Under the pieces are notes generated by a model, which did not search any database, had not been told where the DNA came from, and worked only from the letters and a program-made list of their open reading frames with translations. A stretch of DNA of 64,000 nucleotides, taken from UBA4312 sp002394635 (GTDB lineage: Bacteria > Bacillota_I > Bacilli_A > Erysipelotrichales > Erysipelotrichaceae). This document shows positions 1 to 8,888 of this stretch, piece after piece. The stretch lies in contig CAMNHO010000002.1 of assembly GCA_946539765.1 (NCBI GenBank), positions 1 through 64,000 on the forward strand. The letters are read 5' to 3'. The translations under genes were made by a program, and so were the position numbers. Within the stretch, counting starts at the first letter, position 1, and each line of letters begins with the position of its first letter.

Positions 1-54
1 CCGAACGGCACGCACCGTGGTGTGAGAGGGATTAGAAAATTTTCCCTACTCGAT
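1..54 (+). mobile_element. group II intron, 3' end only (domain V remnant and domain VI)
   Basis: Seen: bases 27-51 fold as a domain VI-like hairpin. GAG and AGGGA on the 5' side pair with TCCCT and CTC on the 3' side, leaving a single bulged A at 48. That A lies 6 bases before a 3' end CTCGAT, which ends in AY as group II introns do. The preceding GGCACGCACCGTGGTG matches the 3' strand of a domain V-type helix whose 5' half is outside the window. Family knowledge: the bulged adenosine 6-8 nt before the 3' splice site is the lariat branch point. The reverse transcriptase gene would lie to the left. The intron runs antisense to trpS and overlaps its last codons. Confidence 0.72.
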
Positions 55-1035
55 TACATTGAAACCAACTTTTCTATATACTTTCTGAACCTTTTTATTT
101 GCGACATAAGATGCTTTTTGTGCGCCTTCTTTTAAAACCTGATCCAGCATACCGCTTTCGATGACATCTTTATATTTCGCCTGAAGATCACTCAGGAAAT
201 TAAAAACGGTCTGGCCGATTTCTTTTTTCAGCTCGCCATATCCTTTGCCTTGGTAACGATCGACAATACTATCGATGGATTGTCCGGAAAGTACGGATTG
301 GATCGTCAAAAGATTGGCAAGCCCTGGTTGATTTTCCGGGTCGTACTGAATGATGCCGATAGAATCAGTAACAGCACTCATGATCTTCTTACGAGCTACC
401 TTCGGATCATCGAGCAGGTCGATGGTCCCTTTTGGATTGTCTTCGGATTTTGACATTTTTTTTGTTGGATCTTGTAAGGAAAAAATCTTTTGTCCGACCT
501 CGGTCACCAATGGTTCGGGCACAACGAATGTATCGCTATATCGATGATTGAAACGTTCAGCCAGATTCCGAGTCAGTTCAACATGCTGCTTTTGATCGAT
601 ACCAACAGGAACATATTTCGGATCGTACAATAAAATGTCTGCTGCCATCAAACAAGGGTATGTAAACAAGCCGGCAGTTACTCCGGATTCACCTTTTGCC
701 GTTTTATCTTTATATTGTGTCATTCGCTGCATTTCACCCATATAAGACATACAGGTCATGACCCATCCCAGCTTGGCATGTGCTTCTACATCGCTTTGTA
801 AGAAGATCGTACATTTTTTCGGATCCAGTCCACTAGCTAGATATAAAGCAACCAGATCTCTGGTATTTTTACGTAATTCCTTTGCGTCGATTGGAACTGT
901 GATTGCGTGTTGATTTGCAATGAAAATATATAGTTCATATTGTTCCTGGTATTTAACAAACTGGCTGATTGCACCAATATAATTGCCTAGATGCAAGCGA
1001 CCGGTCGGCTTGATACCACTTAGCATTCTATCCAT
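46..1035 (-). CDS. trpS: tryptophanyl-tRNA synthetase
   Basis: Class I aminoacyl-tRNA synthetase charging tRNA-Trp with tryptophan in the cytoplasm. The 329 residues match the usual bacterial TrpS length. The HIGH-type signature is seen as PTGRLHLGN near residue 10 and the KMSKS loop as KKMSKSEDN near residue 193. The ATG at 1035 follows a GGAGGGA ribosome binding site. The last two codons and the TAG stop (46-54) lie inside sequence assigned to a group II intron, so the C terminus ...KVGFNVIE is probably altered at its final residues compared with the uninterrupted gene. Divergent from spx, with about 100 bp between them. Confidence 0.97.
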   Translation of the reverse strand: MDRMLSGIKPTGRLHLGNYIGAISQFVKYQEQYELYIFIANQHAITVPIDAKELRKNTRDLVALYLASGLDPKKCTIFLQSDVEAHAKLGWVMTCMSYMGEMQRMTQYKDKTAKGESGVTAGLFTYPCLMAADILLYDPKYVPVGIDQKQHVELTRNLAERFNHRYSDTFVVPEPLVTEVGQKIFSLQDPTKKMSKSEDNPKGTIDLLDDPKVARKKIMSAVTDSIGIIQYDPENQPGLANLLTIQSVLSGQSIDSIVDRYQGKGYGELKKEIGQTVFNFLSDLQAKYKDVIESGMLDQVLKEGAQKASYVANKKVQKVYRKVGFNVIE

Positions 1036-1110
1036 AATTATCCCTCCATTATTTTTATTTTACTTGTTCTCTCTTTTTTTACAAGTTATATATTTTTTTC
1101 TTGACAAGTT

Positions 1111-1119
1111 TGATATAAT
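1111..1119 (+). promoter_or_regulatory. extended -10 promoter of spx
   Basis: TGATATAAT is an extended -10 (TGnTATAAT). A TTGACA lies only 7 bp upstream of the TATAAT, too close for a normal -35. The predicted start near 1126 gives a very short leader that still contains the AAGGAGG site. Confidence 0.6.
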
Positions 1120-1141
1120 ACTATGAAAAAGGAGGATGACT

Positions 1142-1630
1142 ATGGTAATTCTTTATACTTCTCCTGGCTGTGCCAGCTGCCGGAAGGCTAAACAATGGTT
1201 AAAAGACAATCACATAGAATTTGTTGAAAAGAATATATTTACCAGTATTTTAAATAAAGAGGAAATCAAATACATGCTATCTAGAAGCGAGAACGGAACG
1301 GAAGATATCATTTCTGTACGTTCAAAAGTATATCAGACATTGAATCGTGATATTGATGATTTCTCATTGAATGAGCTGGTGGATCTGATTCAAAATAATC
1401 CCTCTATTCTACGGCGTCCGATCATGATCAGTGAACAGAATTTTGTGGTTGGATATGACGTGGATGAGATTACGATGATGCTCTCACCATCTATGAGACA
1501 GTCATTAAATACAGTATGTGAAAAAGCTTGTAATGATAATTGTCCAAACTATGAGGTCTGCGGATCATTACAGGAAGAACCGAACATTCATATCAATCTT
1601 TCACTGGAAGAGACACAAGCAGCTGCTTGA
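1142..1630 (+). CDS. spx: Spx/ArsC-family transcriptional regulator
   Basis: Spx binds the RNA polymerase alpha C-terminal domain and redirects transcription under disulfide stress. The N terminus MVILYTSPGCASCRKA carries the CxxC redox switch (C10, C13), and the RPI motif appears as RRPIMI near residue 92. The ATG at 1142 is chosen because it sits 6 bp after AAAGGAGG and matches the known Spx N terminus; the ATG at 1136 abuts the ribosome binding site. The protein has 162 residues against about 131 for Bacillus Spx. The extra C-terminal tail holds four cysteines (CEKAC, CPNYEVC) that might bind a metal or form disulfides; this is inference. The last codons double as the terminator stem. Confidence 0.92.
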   Translation: MVILYTSPGCASCRKAKQWLKDNHIEFVEKNIFTSILNKEEIKYMLSRSENGTEDIISVRSKVYQTLNRDIDDFSLNELVDLIQNNPSILRRPIMISEQNFVVGYDVDEITMMLSPSMRQSLNTVCEKACNDNCPNYEVCGSLQEEPNIHINLSLEETQAAA

Positions 1631-1642
1631 TGTCTCTTTTTT
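1610..1642 (+). terminator. spx terminator overlapping its coding end
   Basis: GAGACA(CAAGCAGCTGCTTGA)TGTCTC, with AAGCAGCTGCTT as an inner self-complementary stem, is followed by TTTTTT. The left arm and loop encode the last seven residues and the stop of spx. Confidence 0.85.
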
Positions 1643-1679
1643 ACATCGTATATTTCTTCTATTTTTTTGAAGGGGGTTG

Positions 1680-1688
1680 TGATACAAT
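1680..1688 (+). promoter_or_regulatory. extended -10 promoter of ppdK
   Basis: TGATACAAT (TGnTACAAT) lies 38 bp before the ppdK start. No convincing -35 element is seen at 17 bp. Confidence 0.5.
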
Positions 1689-1726
1689 ATTTTTAATGAA
1701 AACGTTCTAAAAGGAGGAAATAAAAC

Positions 1727-4354
1727 ATGGGAAAAAAGTATGTGTATCTTTTTAACGAAGGTGACGCCAATATGCGCGAACTCCTTGGTGGAAAAGGTGC
1801 GAACCTTGCTGAAATGAGTAAACTGGGCATGCCTGTTCCTAACGGTTTTACTATCACTACTGAAGCTTGTAACAAGTATTATGAAGACGGTGAAACAATC
1901 AGTGATGATATCAAAGCTGAAATCATGGTTTACTTAGCAAAATTGGAGGAAGAAACAGGAAAGAAATTCGGAGACAGTGAAAATCCGTTATTGGTTTCTG
2001 TTCGTTCCGGAGCTAGAGCTAGTATGCCAGGTATGATGGACACTATCTTGAACCTGGGTATCAATGATGTAGTAGCTGAAACAGTTGCTGAAAAGTCTGG
2101 AAACGCTCGTTTTGCATATGACTCTTATCGTCGTTTTATTCAGATGTTTGCGGACGTTGTTAAAGGACTGTCTAAAAAACGTTTCGAAGAAATCATCGAT
2201 GAAGTAAAAGCGAAGAAGGGAATCAAAGACGATTTAGATCTGACAGCCGAAGATATGAAGGAATTGGTTGCTAGATTTAAAGAATTCTATCAGGAAGAAT
2301 TAGGTGAATCATTCCCTACAGATCCAAAAGATCAGATGATGGAAGCTATCGAAGCTGTATTTAAATCTTGGAATAATGAACGTGCTATCTACTATCGTCG
2401 TATGAATGATATCCCTGGTGACTGGGGAACTGCTGTAAATGTTCAGATGATGGTATTTGGTAATATGGGTGAAGACTGTGGTACGGGTGTTGCATTTACT
2501 CGTAACCCTGCTACTGGTGAAAATGCTCTTTATGGTGAATTCTTGATGAATGCACAAGGTGAAGACGTTGTTGCCGGTGTCCGTACACCTAAGAAGATCG
2601 ATCAGTTAAAAGAAGTATCTCCAACAGCTTATGAACAGTTTGTAGATATTTGTGATAAATTAGAGCATCATTACAAGAATATGCAGGATATGGAATTCAC
2701 GATTGAAGGTGGAAAACTGTTTATGCTGCAGACTCGTAATGGTAAACGTACAGCGCAGGCTGCATTGAAAGTTGCCTGTGACATGGTTGACGAAGGTCTG
2801 ATCAATACAGATGAAGCATTGATGATGGTTGAACCTCAGCAATTGGATACATTATTACACCCAATGTTTGATCCGGCAGCTTTGGCTGCAGCAACACCGG
2901 TAACTACTGCATTGCCTGCATCTCCAGGAGCTGGTAGTGGACAAGTTGTATTCTCTGCGGAAGAAGCAAAAGAAGAAGTGGCTAAAGGTAAGAAAGTTAT
3001 CTTAGTTCGTTTGGAAACTTCTCCGGAAGATATCGAAGGTATGGCCGTATCTGAAGGTATCCTGACAGTACGTGGTGGTATGACATCCCATGCAGCTGTA
3101 GTTGCTCGTGGTATGGGTGCTTGCTGTGTATCCGGTGCCGGCGATATCGAAATGCATGCAGAAGAAGGATACTTCACAATTGGAGATCGTAAATTTACGC
3201 GTGAAGATTGGATTTCTGTTGATGGATCAACAGGAAATGTTTACGGTGAAAAGATCAAGACAGTTCCGGCTGAAATTTCAGGAAACTTTGAGCGTTTCAT
3301 GAAGTGGGCAGACGAACGTCGTAAATTGAAGATCCGTACAAACGCAGATACGCCAAGAGATGCTGCACAGGCTGTTAAATTCGGCGCTGAAGGTATCGGA
3401 TTGGTACGTACAGAACATATGTTCTTCGAAGGCGATAAGATCAAAGCCATCCGTGAAATGATCGTTGCTAAAACAGACGAACAGATGGAAGCTGCTTTAA
3501 ATAAGATCGAACCGTTACAGCAGAAAGACTTCGAAGGTATTTACGAAGCCATGGAAGGCCGTCCGGTTACAATCCGTTACTTGGACCCACCTCTTCATGA
3601 ATTCGTTCCAAATGACCCGGAAGACATCGCAGAATTAGCGAAAGAAATGGGTATGCCGGTTGAAGAATTAGAACAAGTATGCTCTAACTTGCACGAAGTA
3701 AACCCTATGATGGGACATCGTGGTTCTCGTCTGGATATTTCAAATCCTGGTATCGGACGTATGCAGACAGCTGCTGTTATTAAGGCTGCTTTGAATGTAA
3801 ATGCTAAACATCCGGATTGGAACATTGAACCTGAAATTATGCTTCCATTGATCGGCGATGTGAAAGAACTTCAGTATGTTAAGAATATTGTAACAACAGA
3901 AGCTGATCGTATCCTGGCTGAAGCTGGATCGGACATGAAATATCATGTTGGTACGATGATCGAAATTCCTCGTGCTGCATTATTAGCCGATGAAATTGCA
4001 CAGGAAGCTGAATTCTTCTCCTTCGGTACAAATGACTTAACACAGATGACATTTGGATTCTCTCGTGATGATGCGGGTAAATTCTTACCTGAGTACTACA
4101 ATGCTAAGATTTACGAAGTCGATCCATTTGCTTCTTTAGACCAGAAGGGTGTTGGAAAACTGATTAAGATGGCTGCTGAATTAGGACGTAAAACTCGTCC
4201 GGACATCAAGTTAGGTATCTGTGGAGAACATGGAGGTCATCCGGCTTCTATCGAATTCTGTCATAAAATTGGATTGAACTACGTATCTTGTTCACCATTC
4301 CGTGTACCAATTGCTCGTTTGGCTGCTGCACAAGCTGCAATTCAGAACGACTAA
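1727..4354 (+). CDS. ppdK: pyruvate, phosphate dikinase
   Basis: Interconverts pyruvate, ATP and Pi with phosphoenolpyruvate, AMP and PPi. In fermenting anaerobes it often works glycolytically, recovering energy from PPi. The 875 residues match the family. Seen in order: nucleotide-binding start GGKGANLAEM (residues 22-31), the phosphohistidine domain motif GGMTSHAAVVARGMG (near 450) with the catalytic His, and the PEP-binding barrel with GTNDLTQMTFGFSRDD and GICGEHGGHP, whose Cys is the catalytic acid. AAGGAGG lies 10 bp before the ATG. It is monocistronic between its own promoter and terminator. No PpdK regulatory kinase gene is adjacent. Confidence 0.98.
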   Translation: MGKKYVYLFNEGDANMRELLGGKGANLAEMSKLGMPVPNGFTITTEACNKYYEDGETISDDIKAEIMVYLAKLEEETGKKFGDSENPLLVSVRSGARASMPGMMDTILNLGINDVVAETVAEKSGNARFAYDSYRRFIQMFADVVKGLSKKRFEEIIDEVKAKKGIKDDLDLTAEDMKELVARFKEFYQEELGESFPTDPKDQMMEAIEAVFKSWNNERAIYYRRMNDIPGDWGTAVNVQMMVFGNMGEDCGTGVAFTRNPATGENALYGEFLMNAQGEDVVAGVRTPKKIDQLKEVSPTAYEQFVDICDKLEHHYKNMQDMEFTIEGGKLFMLQTRNGKRTAQAALKVACDMVDEGLINTDEALMMVEPQQLDTLLHPMFDPAALAAATPVTTALPASPGAGSGQVVFSAEEAKEEVAKGKKVILVRLETSPEDIEGMAVSEGILTVRGGMTSHAAVVARGMGACCVSGAGDIEMHAEEGYFTIGDRKFTREDWISVDGSTGNVYGEKIKTVPAEISGNFERFMKWADERRKLKIRTNADTPRDAAQAVKFGAEGIGLVRTEHMFFEGDKIKAIREMIVAKTDEQMEAALNKIEPLQQKDFEGIYEAMEGRPVTIRYLDPPLHEFVPNDPEDIAELAKEMGMPVEELEQVCSNLHEVNPMMGHRGSRLDISNPGIGRMQTAAVIKAALNVNAKHPDWNIEPEIMLPLIGDVKELQYVKNIVTTEADRILAEAGSDMKYHVGTMIEIPRAALLADEIAQEAEFFSFGTNDLTQMTFGFSRDDAGKFLPEYYNAKIYEVDPFASLDQKGVGKLIKMAAELGRKTRPDIKLGICGEHGGHPASIEFCHKIGLNYVSCSPFRVPIARLAAAQAAIQND

Positions 4355-4368
4355 TTGTATAGATTATA

Positions 4369-4400
4369 GAGGTTAAACTAATGTTTAGCCTCTCTTTTTT
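4369..4400 (+). terminator. ppdK rho-independent terminator
   Basis: GAGGTTAAAC pairs over 10 bp with GTTTAGCCTC (one G:U), the loop is TAAT, and a T-rich tail follows. Confidence 0.9.
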
Positions 4401-4417
4401 ATGATGAGGTAAATCAA

Positions 4418-4999
4418 ATGGAAATTATGGAATTATTGAAAACGCGTCGTACGTACCGAATCTTCGATTCTTCAAAAAAAGTGGATGAATATACGATCCA
4501 ATGTATGAAACAAGCCTTACGATATTCATCTTGTGCCGGCAATTTGCAGAACATTCGTTATATCTTCGTTGAAAACCATGAAATTGTATCCAGAATATTT
4601 CCGTTTACTTACTGGGCGGCTTATTTGGATAAAGAAATTGGTACTCCAAAACCGCATCAACAACCAGTTATGTTTGTGATTGTATTGAAGGAAAAGGGAA
4701 AAACGACAAGATGGACAGATGTAGATATCGGAATAGCCATCAGTAATATGACGTTGGTTGCATGGGGAAGAGGAGTTGGCAGCTGTATTATGGGAAATTT
4801 TGATGTGGATAAGATCAGTAGGATCTTAGATATCAATGAGCCATATTACATTCACAGCATCGTCGCATTTGGTATACCTGGCCATACATCTACCATTGTA
4901 GATATGAAAGACAGTGTAAAATACTACATTGATGATGACTTCAATTACTATGTACCTAAAAGAAAGGTAGAAGATTTTATTAAAGAAATCAAAGAGTAA
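4418..4999 (+). CDS. nitroreductase-family protein
   Basis: Predicted FMN-dependent NAD(P)H oxidoreductase of the nitroreductase fold, 193 residues. Seen: N-terminal MELLKTRRTYRIFDSS, the typical (R)RSxRxF phosphate-binding start of the fold; SSCAGNLQNIRYIFVEN, which fills the place of the usual SPSxxNxQPW; and MTLVAWGRGVGSCIMGNF, matching the conserved LAAxxxGLGSCWIG region. The substrate cannot be read from the sequence. It lies between the ppdK terminator and a PatB-type lyase, both on the plus strand and 54 bp from the latter. The start is the ATG at 4418, preceded by GATGAGG. Confidence 0.88.
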   Translation: MEIMELLKTRRTYRIFDSSKKVDEYTIQCMKQALRYSSCAGNLQNIRYIFVENHEIVSRIFPFTYWAAYLDKEIGTPKPHQQPVMFVIVLKEKGKTTRWTDVDIGIAISNMTLVAWGRGVGSCIMGNFDVDKISRILDINEPYYIHSIVAFGIPGHTSTIVDMKDSVKYYIDDDFNYYVPKRKVEDFIKEIKE

Positions 5000-5053
5000 T
5001 ATTTTCATTCCTATTTTGTATATTCATGTTAAAATAATCAGTAGGTGATAAAT

Positions 5054-6244
5054 ATGAAATATGATTTTGATAAAGTAATAGATCGTACCCATACAGATTC
5101 ATTAAAATGGGATATTGTAGATACAAAGTATCCAATGTGGGTAGCTGATATGGATTTTGAAACCCCTCCGTTCATTCAGGAGGCTATCGAGAAAAGAGTG
5201 GAGCAAGGGGTCTATGGCTATAGTTTGATTCCAAACGACTTCTATAAGAGTATCCAAACCTGGTGGCTTGAGCGGCATGGCATCGGGTTTGATAAGAAAA
5301 TGATGACTTATGCTACAGGTGTTATCCCTGCGTTAAGTACATTGATCCAGCGTTTTACTGCGCCTGGTGATCATGTGGTAATTCAAGCACCTGTTTATCA
5401 TATGTTCTATAGCTTGATTGAACAAAATGGTCGTATTGCATCCGTAAATGAATTGAAATATGAGCAAAACAGTTATTTTGTGGATTTTGAAGATTTGGAA
5501 ATGCGCCTGGCAGATTCACGAACTACTTTATTATTGTTATGTAATCCGCATAATCCGACTGGAAATATATGGGATCGGAATACATTGGAAAAAATAGGAC
5601 GATTATGTGACAAATATCATGTTCTCGTCATTTCTGATGAGATCCATGGAGACATTGTTCAACCTGGTTTTACTTATATTCCATATACAAAAGTTAATGA
5701 GACCTGTTTTTTCAACAGTATTACATTAGTATCTGCATCTAAAGCTTTTAATATAGCTGGTTTGCAGTCAGCTTGTGTTATTATACCAAATGAAGAGATC
5801 TGTCAGAAAGCTAGAACTGCTTTACAGGTAAATCATTTGACCTCACCAAACGCATTCGCATGCAGAGCCTCCATCGCTGCTTTTACAGAAGGTGAAGACT
5901 GGCTGGATCAGATGAATGCCTATATTGCCGAAAACAAAAGAATTACTGAACAGTTTTTTATCGAATCGATTCCGTCATTGAAAGTGGTTCCAGGACTGGC
6001 CACATATCTGGTATGGATTGATTGCAGCGAAATGACGCTAGATACTGAGAAACTCTGTTTAATACTTTTAAAAAAAGAAGGCATTTATTTGGAAAAGGGA
6101 AAAGACTTCGGAAAAAACAGCCGGGCTTTCTTACGTATGAATGTTGCCATGCCTAGAACAAAGTTGCTGGAAGCGCTGATAGCCTTACGTTCCGGCCTAC
6201 ATACGCGGTCAATGCGAAAATATCTAAAAGGTGACCCTGAATAA
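5054..6244 (+). CDS. PatB/MalY-type C-S lyase (cystathionine beta-lyase family)
   Basis: PLP-dependent fold type I enzyme. PatB/MalY proteins cleave cystathionine or other cysteine conjugates to pyruvate, ammonia and a thiol. Seen: YDFDKVIDRTHTDSLKWD at the N terminus and MWVADMDFETPP, which are diagnostic of this subgroup; NPHNPTGN; DEIHGDI; and the PLP lysine in SASKAFNIAGL (near residue 232). The ATG at 5054 follows AGGTGAT at a proper distance, giving 396 residues; an in-frame GTG at 5045 lies within that ribosome binding site and was rejected. Supplying homocysteine or sulfide is the likely role. Confidence 0.92.
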   Translation: MKYDFDKVIDRTHTDSLKWDIVDTKYPMWVADMDFETPPFIQEAIEKRVEQGVYGYSLIPNDFYKSIQTWWLERHGIGFDKKMMTYATGVIPALSTLIQRFTAPGDHVVIQAPVYHMFYSLIEQNGRIASVNELKYEQNSYFVDFEDLEMRLADSRTTLLLLCNPHNPTGNIWDRNTLEKIGRLCDKYHVLVISDEIHGDIVQPGFTYIPYTKVNETCFFNSITLVSASKAFNIAGLQSACVIIPNEEICQKARTALQVNHLTSPNAFACRASIAAFTEGEDWLDQMNAYIAENKRITEQFFIESIPSLKVVPGLATYLVWIDCSEMTLDTEKLCLILLKKEGIYLEKGKDFGKNSRAFLRMNVAMPRTKLLEALIALRSGLHTRSMRKYLKGDPE

Positions 6245-6250
6245 GAATGG

Positions 6251-6281
6251 AAAGAGTTTCTAAATAAGAAACTCTTTTTTT
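6251..6281 (+). terminator. terminator after the C-S lyase gene
   Basis: AAAGAGTTTC and GAAACTCTTT form a perfect 10-bp stem with a 7-nt loop, followed by a T-run. Confidence 0.9.
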
Positions 6282-6313
6282 CATTAAGAATATTTAATAT
6301 ATCTTTAAAAATT

Positions 6314-6322
6314 TGCTATAAT
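6314..6322 (+). promoter_or_regulatory. extended -10 promoter of the hydrolase/nhaC pair
   Basis: TGCTATAAT (TGnTATAAT) lies 25 bp before the TTG start of the hydrolase gene. Confidence 0.6.
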
Positions 6323-6346
6323 ACATATTAAGAAAGTAGGGATAGT

Positions 6347-7123
6347 TTGGAAAAATATGTAGAACTTGTTTATGATGATCGCACCCTTCGTGGCATGATG
6401 CACATTCCGGACAACGGTCAGAAAAAAATACCATTTGTGGTATTATTTCATGGTTTTCAAGATGACCGAAATGAAATCAACTTCGTTCATACTGAATTAA
6501 GCCGAAAACTATGTGACCAAGGGATAGGCAGTGTGCGATTTGATTTCTATGGCAGTGGGGAAAGCGATGGAACCTTTGATGAGATTACCGTATCTTCAGA
6601 AGTTCAGGATGGCATTGAAATTTTAAAGTATGTACGGTCCTTGCCGTTTGTAGATACGGAGCGAGTTGCTGTTCATGGGCTAAGTCTGGGTGGCTGTGTA
6701 GCAAGCATGGTAGCTGGTCTATGTAATGGGGATGTGTGTGCTTTGAGCTTGTGCTGTCCGGCACCGGATCTAGTGTACAATTTACGAAATGGTTTATTAT
6801 GTGGAGAGGATGTATCCAGCATTCTGGATGATTGTGCCGATGTGGAAGGTCTTAAACTCAGTCACGCTTTTTACGAAGACTGTATGAAGATTGATCCTTA
6901 TAAAACTGCTGCTGAATATAAGGGCCCTGTGCTATTAGTACATGGAGATCAGGATATCACGGCATCAATTGATTGTTCTTATAAGTATAAAGAAATCTAT
7001 GGAGATAGAGCTAGTATGCTGGTAGTTAAAGGAGCAGAACATCGGTTTAAATCGTTTACTTGGCGTGCAGCCCGAATCGATGCGGCTCTGGATTTTTTGA
7101 AGAATCATTTAGTTAAAGTATAG
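6347..7123 (+). CDS. alpha/beta-hydrolase (serine esterase-like)
   Basis: 258-residue alpha/beta-hydrolase fold protein. Seen: the oxyanion-region motif FHGFQDDRNE after strand 3, the nucleophile elbow GLSLGG (Ser near residue 117), a downstream acid in HGDQDITA and the catalytic His in GAEHRFK near the C terminus, so the triad is complete. There is no signal peptide; it is cytoplasmic. It resembles serine aminopeptidase/monoglyceride lipase-like hydrolases, but the substrate is unknown. Translation most likely starts at the TTG at 6347, preceded by AAGTAGGGA; the next in-frame Met lies beyond the first strand. It ends 9 bp before nhaC and probably shares its transcript. Confidence 0.87.
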   Translation: MEKYVELVYDDRTLRGMMHIPDNGQKKIPFVVLFHGFQDDRNEINFVHTELSRKLCDQGIGSVRFDFYGSGESDGTFDEITVSSEVQDGIEILKYVRSLPFVDTERVAVHGLSLGGCVASMVAGLCNGDVCALSLCCPAPDLVYNLRNGLLCGEDVSSILDDCADVEGLKLSHAFYEDCMKIDPYKTAAEYKGPVLLVHGDQDITASIDCSYKYKEIYGDRASMLVVKGAEHRFKSFTWRAARIDAALDFLKNHLVKV

Positions 7124-7132
7124 GGAGAGAGT

Positions 7133-8530
7133 ATGAAAAGAGAAAGAAAAGAAATGAGTACAGGTTTGGCTTTATTGAGCTTTCTAGCTATTATCGGCGT
7201 TGTTGTATTATTAATTAACTTGAATGTAAACACTACCGTTTCCATTTTCTGTGGAACCGTTGTTGCCGTTATTGTCGCTTTATTATCCGGTATTTCATGG
7301 AATGAAATTGAAACGGAAATTAAGAAAGTTATTTCTGATGCTACACCGACATTCTTAATTGTTATTATGGTCGGTATGCTAGTTGGTATTTGGATGGCTG
7401 GTGGTACTGTTCCTGCATTGATGTATTACGGTATGAAACTGATTTCACCGGCGATTCTGGTTCCCTTAACATTTATTCTTTGTTCCATCACATCTATTTT
7501 TACGGGAACAAGTTTTGGAAGTATTGCTACTATGGGACTTGCGATGGTCGGCATTGCCATGACAACAGACATACCGATTCCATTGGTTGCGGCTGCAGCT
7601 GTATGTGGTGCTTGGCTAGGGGATAAAATGTCTCCGATGTCTGATACAACGAATATGGCCAGTGGTGTATCCAAAGTTCCTCTGTATGAGCATATCGGTT
7701 CAATGATGTACACGACAATTCCAGCTGCAATTGTAGCTATTATTCTCTTTACCATTGTAGGACTTCATTATGGCGGTGGCGGTATGGATGCAGAAAGAGC
7801 AAATCTGATTATTAAAACGTTGGATGAAAACTTTAATATCAATGTATTTTTGATTTTGCCTGCAATATTGGTGCTGCTGGTTTCTGTTTTCAAACTTCCG
7901 GCTATTCCTGGCATGGGCATTACTGTATTGGTAAGTATTCTTTTTGCGTTAGTATTCCAAAATGTATCATTCCCGGATTTGATGAACTATGCGTTTAATG
8001 GCTTCAGTATTGAAACGGGAGTTTCCATCGTTGACCCTATGTTAAATCGTGGTGGTGTTACTTCTATGACAGAGCTGTTGGTAATCTTTATGGTAGCTAG
8101 CGTCATGGGTGGTGTGGTTACTTCAACCGGTATCTTGGATACCATTGCTCAAAATGTACTGTTGAAGTTTATAAAGAATCGTGTTGTTTTAACAATTGTT
8201 ACTTTGTTATACTGCTACATCGTTAACTTTATTACAGCCGGAGGACAGATTGTTGCCATTATCGTTACAGAGCAGACGTTTGAAGAAACTTACGAAAAAA
8301 TGAACATAAGCCACAAGGTTTTATCTCGTACATTAGAAGATGCCGGAACACTGAGTGCTCCAATCGTTCCTTGGGGTGTTGCTACCGTTTATGTAATGAG
8401 TGTATTAGGCGTTGGAACGGAATATATTAAGTATTGTTGGTTTATTTTCCTTGTTCCTGTTTTTGCTATCCTGTGCTCTATTACAGGAATCGGCATGTGG
8501 GATACTGAAGGAAACAAGTTACGTAAATAA
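7133..8530 (+). CDS. nhaC: NhaC-family Na+/H+ antiporter
   Basis: Polytopic membrane protein of 465 residues, about 11 predicted hydrophobic segments. NhaC members exchange Na+ for H+ or, in some cases, malate/lactate. Family signatures are seen: GTSFGSIATMG, AAVCGAWLGDKMSPMSDTTNMAS (residues around 155-180), NRGGVTSM and SAPIVPWGVATVY near the C terminus. The start ATG follows AGGGAGAG. It is 9 bp downstream of the hydrolase gene and ends at a strong terminator. The exact ion or solute cannot be read from the sequence. Confidence 0.93.
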   Translation: MKRERKEMSTGLALLSFLAIIGVVVLLINLNVNTTVSIFCGTVVAVIVALLSGISWNEIETEIKKVISDATPTFLIVIMVGMLVGIWMAGGTVPALMYYGMKLISPAILVPLTFILCSITSIFTGTSFGSIATMGLAMVGIAMTTDIPIPLVAAAAVCGAWLGDKMSPMSDTTNMASGVSKVPLYEHIGSMMYTTIPAAIVAIILFTIVGLHYGGGGMDAERANLIIKTLDENFNINVFLILPAILVLLVSVFKLPAIPGMGITVLVSILFALVFQNVSFPDLMNYAFNGFSIETGVSIVDPMLNRGGVTSMTELLVIFMVASVMGGVVTSTGILDTIAQNVLLKFIKNRVVLTIVTLLYCYIVNFITAGGQIVAIIVTEQTFEETYEKMNISHKVLSRTLEDAGTLSAPIVPWGVATVYVMSVLGVGTEYIKYCWFIFLVPVFAILCSITGIGMWDTEGNKLRK

Positions 8531-8557
8531 GAATGGTCCTAGACCATTCTTTTTTTT
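8530..8557 (+). terminator. nhaC terminator
   Basis: AGAATGGTC and GACCATTCT pair over 9 bp with a 3-nt loop, followed by seven T. The first base is the last base of the nhaC stop. Confidence 0.9.
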
Positions 8558-8888
8558 AGAAAATTTAGCCCAAATCAAAATTTACGATTTTTGTATAGGA
8601 TCTTGTGCAGTCAAGAGTGGTTTATATGATGTCAATGATGACATTCGAATGGATCGAACTTAGAGGACCAATCATATAGAAATAAAAAAGAATTTGGAAG
8701 AGTATTTAAGATATATGTTTCAAAGTATCATACATTCGTACTTTAACTAAAATAAAAGCGTACAGAAGCGAAAACTCTTGCCTATATATGAAGGAAAGTC
8801 ATCGCTAATACTTTTGGATGTTTATAAAGAACATCCTATTTTTTTGAAAGTATGTTATACTATTCAAAGTTTATTGGAGGGAATTCCT
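8558..8888. other. intergenic region before ybaK
   Basis: No convincing gene. It contains a small perfect hairpin (ATGTCA/TGACAT near 8630) of unknown meaning. At 8853-8861 the extended -10 TGTTATACT, with TTGAAA just upstream, is the likely ybaK promoter. Confidence 0.4.

Noticed and set aside
1036..1100. Possible T-box or other riboswitch ahead of trpS.
   Set aside because: The gap to the divergent spx promoter is too short, and no T-box sequence or terminator/antiterminator pair is present; only a weak ACTTGT/ACAAGT hairpin.
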